Source: Adlercreutzia mucosicola DSM 19490
GTDB taxonomy: Bacteria > Actinomycetota > Coriobacteriia > Coriobacteriales > Eggerthellaceae
Direction: 5' to 3'
Assembly: GCF_000422625.1 (NCBI RefSeq)
Contig: NZ_KE383895.1
Location: 242,968-306,967 of the forward strand
DNA length: 64,000 nt
The notes beneath the pieces were generated by a model. It saw nothing but the letters and a program-made list of their open reading frames with translations. It had not been told where the DNA came from and did no database searches. The position numbers and the translations under genes were made by a program. This document shows positions 60,539 to 64,000 of the stretch, piece after piece (the stretch's first letter is position 1; each line of letters opens with the position of its first letter).

Positions 60539-61201
60539 ATGAGCAACGTCATCGTCGTGGGATGCGGGCGCGTGGGATCGCAGCTGGCGAACATGCTCTC
60601 CGACAACGGCAGCAACGTGTGCGTGATCGACCGCAACGCCGATGCCTTCGCCAACTTGGGCCGCAACTTCAACGGCAGCACCATCCAGGGCGTCGGCTTC
60701 GACGAGGATGTGCTGATCAAAGCCGGCGTGGAGGAATGCGATGTGTTGGCCGCCGTGACCCAGTCCGACAACGCGAACCTCATGTGTGCCGAGGTGGCCA
60801 ACCACCTGTTCGGCGTGCCCCACGTGATCTCGCGTTTGTACAACCCCGACCATGAGCGCGCCTACATGCAGCTCGGCATCGATTACGTGTGCGGCACGTC
60901 GCTTGTAGCCGAGGACGTGTTCTCCAAGATCGTGTCGGGCCACGGTTCGCATATCGACACCTTCGGCGAATTCGAAGTGCTGCGCTTCACCCTGGATTTG
61001 TCCAGCCGCGACAACGCCCGCACCATTCGCGTGTCCGAGCTGGAGCGCGACCACGAGGTGCGCATCATCGCCTTCGAGCGCGCCGACGGATCGGCCTCGT
61101 CTATCCCCACGGCCGACTCGCTGCTGTACGCGGGCGATTCTATTCTCGCTTGCGTGCGCCATGATGTGATTGCCCAGTTCTCGCGCTATATTCTGGACTA
61201 G
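60539..61201 (+). CDS. trkA: TrkA-type NAD-binding potassium-uptake regulator
   Basis: A 220-residue KTN protein: VIVVGCGRVGSQLANMLSDN is the Rossmann start, with Asp in VIDRNADAF for the NAD ribose. A TrkA_C domain forms the last 75 residues (LDLSSRDNARTIRVSELERD). The ATG at 60539 with GGAAAGGA is chosen. It gates a TrkH/KtrB channel not encoded here. The next gene is a second copy. Confidence 0.95.
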   Translation: MSNVIVVGCGRVGSQLANMLSDNGSNVCVIDRNADAFANLGRNFNGSTIQGVGFDEDVLIKAGVEECDVLAAVTQSDNANLMCAEVANHLFGVPHVISRLYNPDHERAYMQLGIDYVCGTSLVAEDVFSKIVSGHGSHIDTFGEFEVLRFTLDLSSRDNARTIRVSELERDHEVRIIAFERADGSASSIPTADSLLYAGDSILACVRHDVIAQFSRYILD

Positions 61202-61219
61202 TTGGATTAAGGACTCGCC

Positions 61220-61891
61220 ATGTACATCGTTATCGCCGGCGGCGGCAAAATCGGTTCCTATCTCGCGTCCATCCTGTTGAAAAGCGGCAACGACGTGGCC
61301 GTGATCGAGGAGAAGCTGGCCACGGCCGACCGCTTGTCGGTGGCCCTGGAAGGCCGCTACCTGGTCATTCACGGCGATGGCTGCGATTCGCGCTATCAGG
61401 AAGATGCCGGCATCCGCCAGGCCGACGTGTTCGTGTCCACCACGGGTCAGGACGACTCGAACCTCGTGTCCTGCGAGATCGCCCAGCGGGTGTTCCACGT
61501 GCCGCGCTGCATCGCCCGCGTGAACAACCCCAAGAACGAGCGCATTTTCCGCGAGGTGGGCATCGAATGCGTGTCGTCCACCACGCTGATCGCGAACCTC
61601 ATCGAAGAGGAGGCCCTGCTGGGATCGGTGTCGGTCGTGTCGTCGCTGACCCACGGCAATGTGGCTCTGGCCGAGGTGATGGTGCCGCGGATGCGCCGCT
61701 TCTCCAACGAGGACGGCGTGCTCATCGAGGAGATCCCCCTGCCCGATAACGCCCTCATCGCCGCGGTGGCCAGTGGGGGCGATGTGGAAGTGGCCAACGC
61801 CGACACGCTGCTGTTTCCCGGCGACAAGGCCATCGTGGTGGCCGACGAGGACGTGCTCGACGAGGTGCGTCAGGCGTTCCGGGGGCTGTAG
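61220..61891 (+). CDS. Second TrkA-type NAD-binding potassium-uptake protein
   Basis: A 223-residue KTN protein: MYIVIAGGGKIGSYLASILL, an Asp/Glu-type ribose site (VIEEKLAT) and a TrkA_C-like end (GVLIEEIPLPDNALIAAV). It lies 18 bases after the first, a tandem pair as in CeoB/CeoC of Actinobacteria, giving a heteromeric gating ring. The next gene overlaps its stop by one base. Confidence 0.94.
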   Translation: MYIVIAGGGKIGSYLASILLKSGNDVAVIEEKLATADRLSVALEGRYLVIHGDGCDSRYQEDAGIRQADVFVSTTGQDDSNLVSCEIAQRVFHVPRCIARVNNPKNERIFREVGIECVSSTTLIANLIEEEALLGSVSVVSSLTHGNVALAEVMVPRMRRFSNEDGVLIEEIPLPDNALIAAVASGGDVEVANADTLLFPGDKAIVVADEDVLDEVRQAFRGL

Positions 61892-63681
61892 TGGAGCGGG
61901 CGCGCTGCTCTCGTTGCGAGGAGCTTTGGCGGAAGATCGCGCTGCTTGTGGCCCTGACCTCCGCGGCGGTCACGGTGGCGCTCGCCCTGTTGGCGCCTGC
62001 TCCCGCTTGGGCGGCCGACTACCAGTGCGATCAGGTGGATTTGACGGCCCAGGTGGAAACCGACGGCACGGTAACCGTCACCGACCAGCGCATCTTCGAC
62101 TTTCCGGCCGACGAGGCCAAGAGCGAGACCCTGACCTGGCTCTACGAGGGCTTTCCCGAGGATTCCTCCATCACTATCAGGCACGTGCGCATGGCCGCCC
62201 TCGACAGCGACGACAACGTGACCGGCGAATGGGTGAACCTGGAGCCCACGACCTTTCTGCTGTCGTGGCGCGGTGGCGGTCGACCCGACAGCGACGGCTG
62301 GTCCTACGACCAGTTCCAGTCGAAGCTGTACGCCTTCGTGCGCAATCTGCCCGATCGCGCGGTGTTCGAGGTGTCCTACACCGTGGCCCACGGCGTGACG
62401 GCCTACGATGATGCCGCCGACTTCCAGTGGCTGTACGCGCCCCGCGACTACACGGTGCCCATGCACCGGGTGCGGGCCACGGTGGTGCTGCCCATGCCCG
62501 CCGATGCCACGGTGGAGCCGGGCGAGAACGTGCGCGCCTGGGGTCACGGACCGGCCGACGGCGCCGTGGATGTGGCCCGGGACGGCTCGGTGAGGTTCTT
62601 CGTTCCCGAGGTGAGCCCTACGAGTTTCGCCGAGGCCCGCGTGCTCTTCCCCGTGGAATGGCTGACGAACCTAAGCGACGAGGACAAGCTGAAGAACCAG
62701 GGCAGCCTGCAGTACTACTGGACCACGCGCTACGAGGAGGGTTGGGTCGATCGCGATTCCCACCAGAAGTTGCTGCGATACGGGCTGGCCTTAGGTGCGC
62801 TGGGCCTAAGCTTGGCCGTGGTCGTGGCGGCCCTGGCGGTATATGCGCGCTGGGGTCGCGAGCGGCCGCCGGCGTTTACCGACGACTACAGCTGCGACGT
62901 GCCTGCGCCCGATCTGCCCCCTGCGGTGCTGGGGCGGCTGTGGCGCTGGAACCACGAGAGCCCCGACGATGTGGTGGCCACGGTGCTGGACATGGTGCGC
63001 CGCGGGGCCCTGCGCCTGCGGATGGACAACAACGGCCGCCCCGAGGCCTTAGAGATTCCCCAGCAGGGGTCCATCTCCGACGAGGCCCTGGACGGTGCGA
63101 CCCTGGCCCTGCTGAACACCCTGTCGGAAGATGCCGAGAGCATCTCGCTGCGAGAGCTGTCCGCGGCGGCCCACGAGCGCCCGCTCGACCTGCTGCGCGC
63201 CGTGCAAGAGTGGCAGCGGAAGCTGACCGATCTGGTGCAGCCGCACCACTTCTTCGATAGCCGGAGCCGAGTGGCCCAGCGCTGGCTGCTGGTGGCGGCG
63301 GGTCTGCTGGCGCTGGTGGCCTTGGGCGCCCTCATTCTAGTGGGGTGGCAGGTGGCGCTCATGGTGCTGGCGGCTGCGGCGGCCACGGGCGTGCTGGCGA
63401 ACTACACCATGCGCCGCACTCCCGCCGGCAACGAGATCGCCGCCCACGCCAAGGCCCTGCGCAACTGGATGCGCGACGGCGGCTGGCAGGCGCAGTGCGA
63501 GGAGATGACCGATGCCGAGCGGGCCGAGCTGGTGGTGTACGGCTACCTGTTCGGTGTGCTGAAATTCCTGAAGGAAGAGCCGGGCACCAAGGCGGGCCAG
63601 CTGCTGCGACTCGCGCCGTCTCTCACTCACGGCTTCGACGACGCCCTGCGTGCCGCGCACCATCGCGCCGAGGTATCATAA
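61891..63681 (+). CDS. DUF2207-domain membrane protein
   Basis: A 596-residue protein. A signal peptide (about residues 10-42), an extracytoplasmic beta-rich DUF2207 domain (CDQVDLTAQVETDGTVTVTD), a helix near 300-325, a cytoplasmic part with a winged-helix-like region (TVLDMVRRGALRLRM), a second helix pair (470-515) and a C-terminal segment ending AHHRAEVS. The GTG start overlaps the trkA stop. Function unknown; the family is common in Actinobacteria. Confidence 0.92.
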   Translation: MERARCSRCEELWRKIALLVALTSAAVTVALALLAPAPAWAADYQCDQVDLTAQVETDGTVTVTDQRIFDFPADEAKSETLTWLYEGFPEDSSITIRHVRMAALDSDDNVTGEWVNLEPTTFLLSWRGGGRPDSDGWSYDQFQSKLYAFVRNLPDRAVFEVSYTVAHGVTAYDDAADFQWLYAPRDYTVPMHRVRATVVLPMPADATVEPGENVRAWGHGPADGAVDVARDGSVRFFVPEVSPTSFAEARVLFPVEWLTNLSDEDKLKNQGSLQYYWTTRYEEGWVDRDSHQKLLRYGLALGALGLSLAVVVAALAVYARWGRERPPAFTDDYSCDVPAPDLPPAVLGRLWRWNHESPDDVVATVLDMVRRGALRLRMDNNGRPEALEIPQQGSISDEALDGATLALLNTLSEDAESISLRELSAAAHERPLDLLRAVQEWQRKLTDLVQPHHFFDSRSRVAQRWLLVAAGLLALVALGALILVGWQVALMVLAAAAATGVLANYTMRRTPAGNEIAAHAKALRNWMRDGGWQAQCEEMTDAERAELVVYGYLFGVLKFLKEEPGTKAGQLLRLAPSLTHGFDDALRAAHHRAEVS

Positions 63682-63752
63682 CGTTATCGCGCGCGGCTGC
63701 CCCGGCCCGGCTTCGGGAGAGCGGTCGCGCTTTGCAAGAAAGGAAGTGCCCC

Positions 63753-64000
63753 ATGAAAGAGAAGTCCTTCGAGCCCGGCCGCGACAACGTGGTGCTCATC
63801 GGCATGCCCGGCGCCGGCAAGTCCACGTTGGGCATCGTGCTGGCGAAGATCCTGTGCATGGATTTCGTCGATGCCGACCTGCTCATCCAGCAGTCCTGCG
63901 ACAAGTCGCTGCAGCGCCTCATCGACACCCTGGGCCCCGACGCCTTCATCGAGATCGAGAACCAGGTGCTCTCCGAGATGAGCTTCGAGCATTCCGTCAT
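63753..64000 (+). CDS. Shikimate-kinase-like P-loop protein, N-terminal part
   Basis: The first 82 codons are visible before the window ends. VVLIGMPGAGKSTLGIVLAK is the shikimate-kinase P-loop and VDADLLIQ the Asp-x-Asp strand. The expected F-R-x-x-E motif, whose Arg binds shikimate, reads IEIEN, so the Arg is missing. Ribosome site AAGGAAG before ATG 63753. It may be a non-canonical kinase in this family. Confidence 0.8.
   Translation, partial: MKEKSFEPGRDNVVLIGMPGAGKSTLGIVLAKILCMDFVDADLLIQQSCDKSLQRLIDTLGPDAFIEIENQVLSEMSFEHSV

Overview
The window looks like chromosome from a high-GC anaerobe of the Eggerthellaceae (Coriobacteriia, Actinomycetota). Three things point there: a dnaK-grpE-dnaJ-hspR-clpB heat-shock cluster with the actinobacterial repressor HspR; a DMSO-reductase-type molybdoenzyme operon plus three exported fumarate-reductase-like flavoproteins; and membrane-anchored LuxR regulators (about twelve membrane segments, then a C-terminal HTH) beside two of those flavoproteins. 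This assignment is inferred from gene content only.

Layout. 0-2.6 kb: N-terminus of a P-type cation ATPase, an SRAP (YedK/HMCES-like) DNA-repair protein, a palindromic repeat and a TetR regulator. 2.8-7.0 kb: a DmsA/DmsB/NrfD-like respiratory operon, then a TipA-type remnant. 7.3-8.8 kb: an AlbA_2 (Schlafen-type) regulator. 8.9-16.0 kb: the heat-shock operon, with two promoters carrying the same HspR-like operator. 16.4-19.9 kb: LuxR regulator and flavoprotein. 20-25.2 kb: accessory stretch with an AAA ATPase behind a 9-bp tandem repeat, a large DGQHR/AIPR-like protein, and a DUF559 nuclease gene flanked by two copies of one divergent palindrome. 25.2-31.9 kb: flavoprotein/TetR and LuxR/flavoprotein pairs. 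31.9-38.2 kb: dicarboxylate symporter, M20 dipeptidase, LytTR response regulator, glucose-6-phosphate-isomerase-like protein. 38.5-47 kb: hypF, hypC and hypD for [NiFe] hydrogenase maturation, split by an AT-richer island with a YhcG nuclease, an XRE regulator, and a phosphoribosyltransferase/DprA/HAD cassette that is probably anti-phage. 47-50.1 kb: Fic, GIY-YIG, Asp/Glu-racemase-like and YqeY proteins. 50.3-55.6 kb: a BceRS-BceAB-type peptide sensing and detoxification module with a 33-residue membrane peptide. 56-64 kb: bacterial PH-domain proteins, a CorC/HlyC CBS protein, a secreted lysozyme-like protein, two TrkA potassium-channel subunits, DUF2207 and a shikimate-kinase-like start.

The most unusual signal is between genes. 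At least seven long inverted repeats (arms 16-30 bp, outer arms usually 66-122 bp apart) of at least four unrelated families lie in intergenic DNA. One family occurs twice 54 kb apart; another occurs on both sides of the DUF559 nuclease gene. The second most interesting item is the PRTase-DprA-HAD cassette in the split hyp locus. No tRNA, rRNA or CRISPR array was seen.
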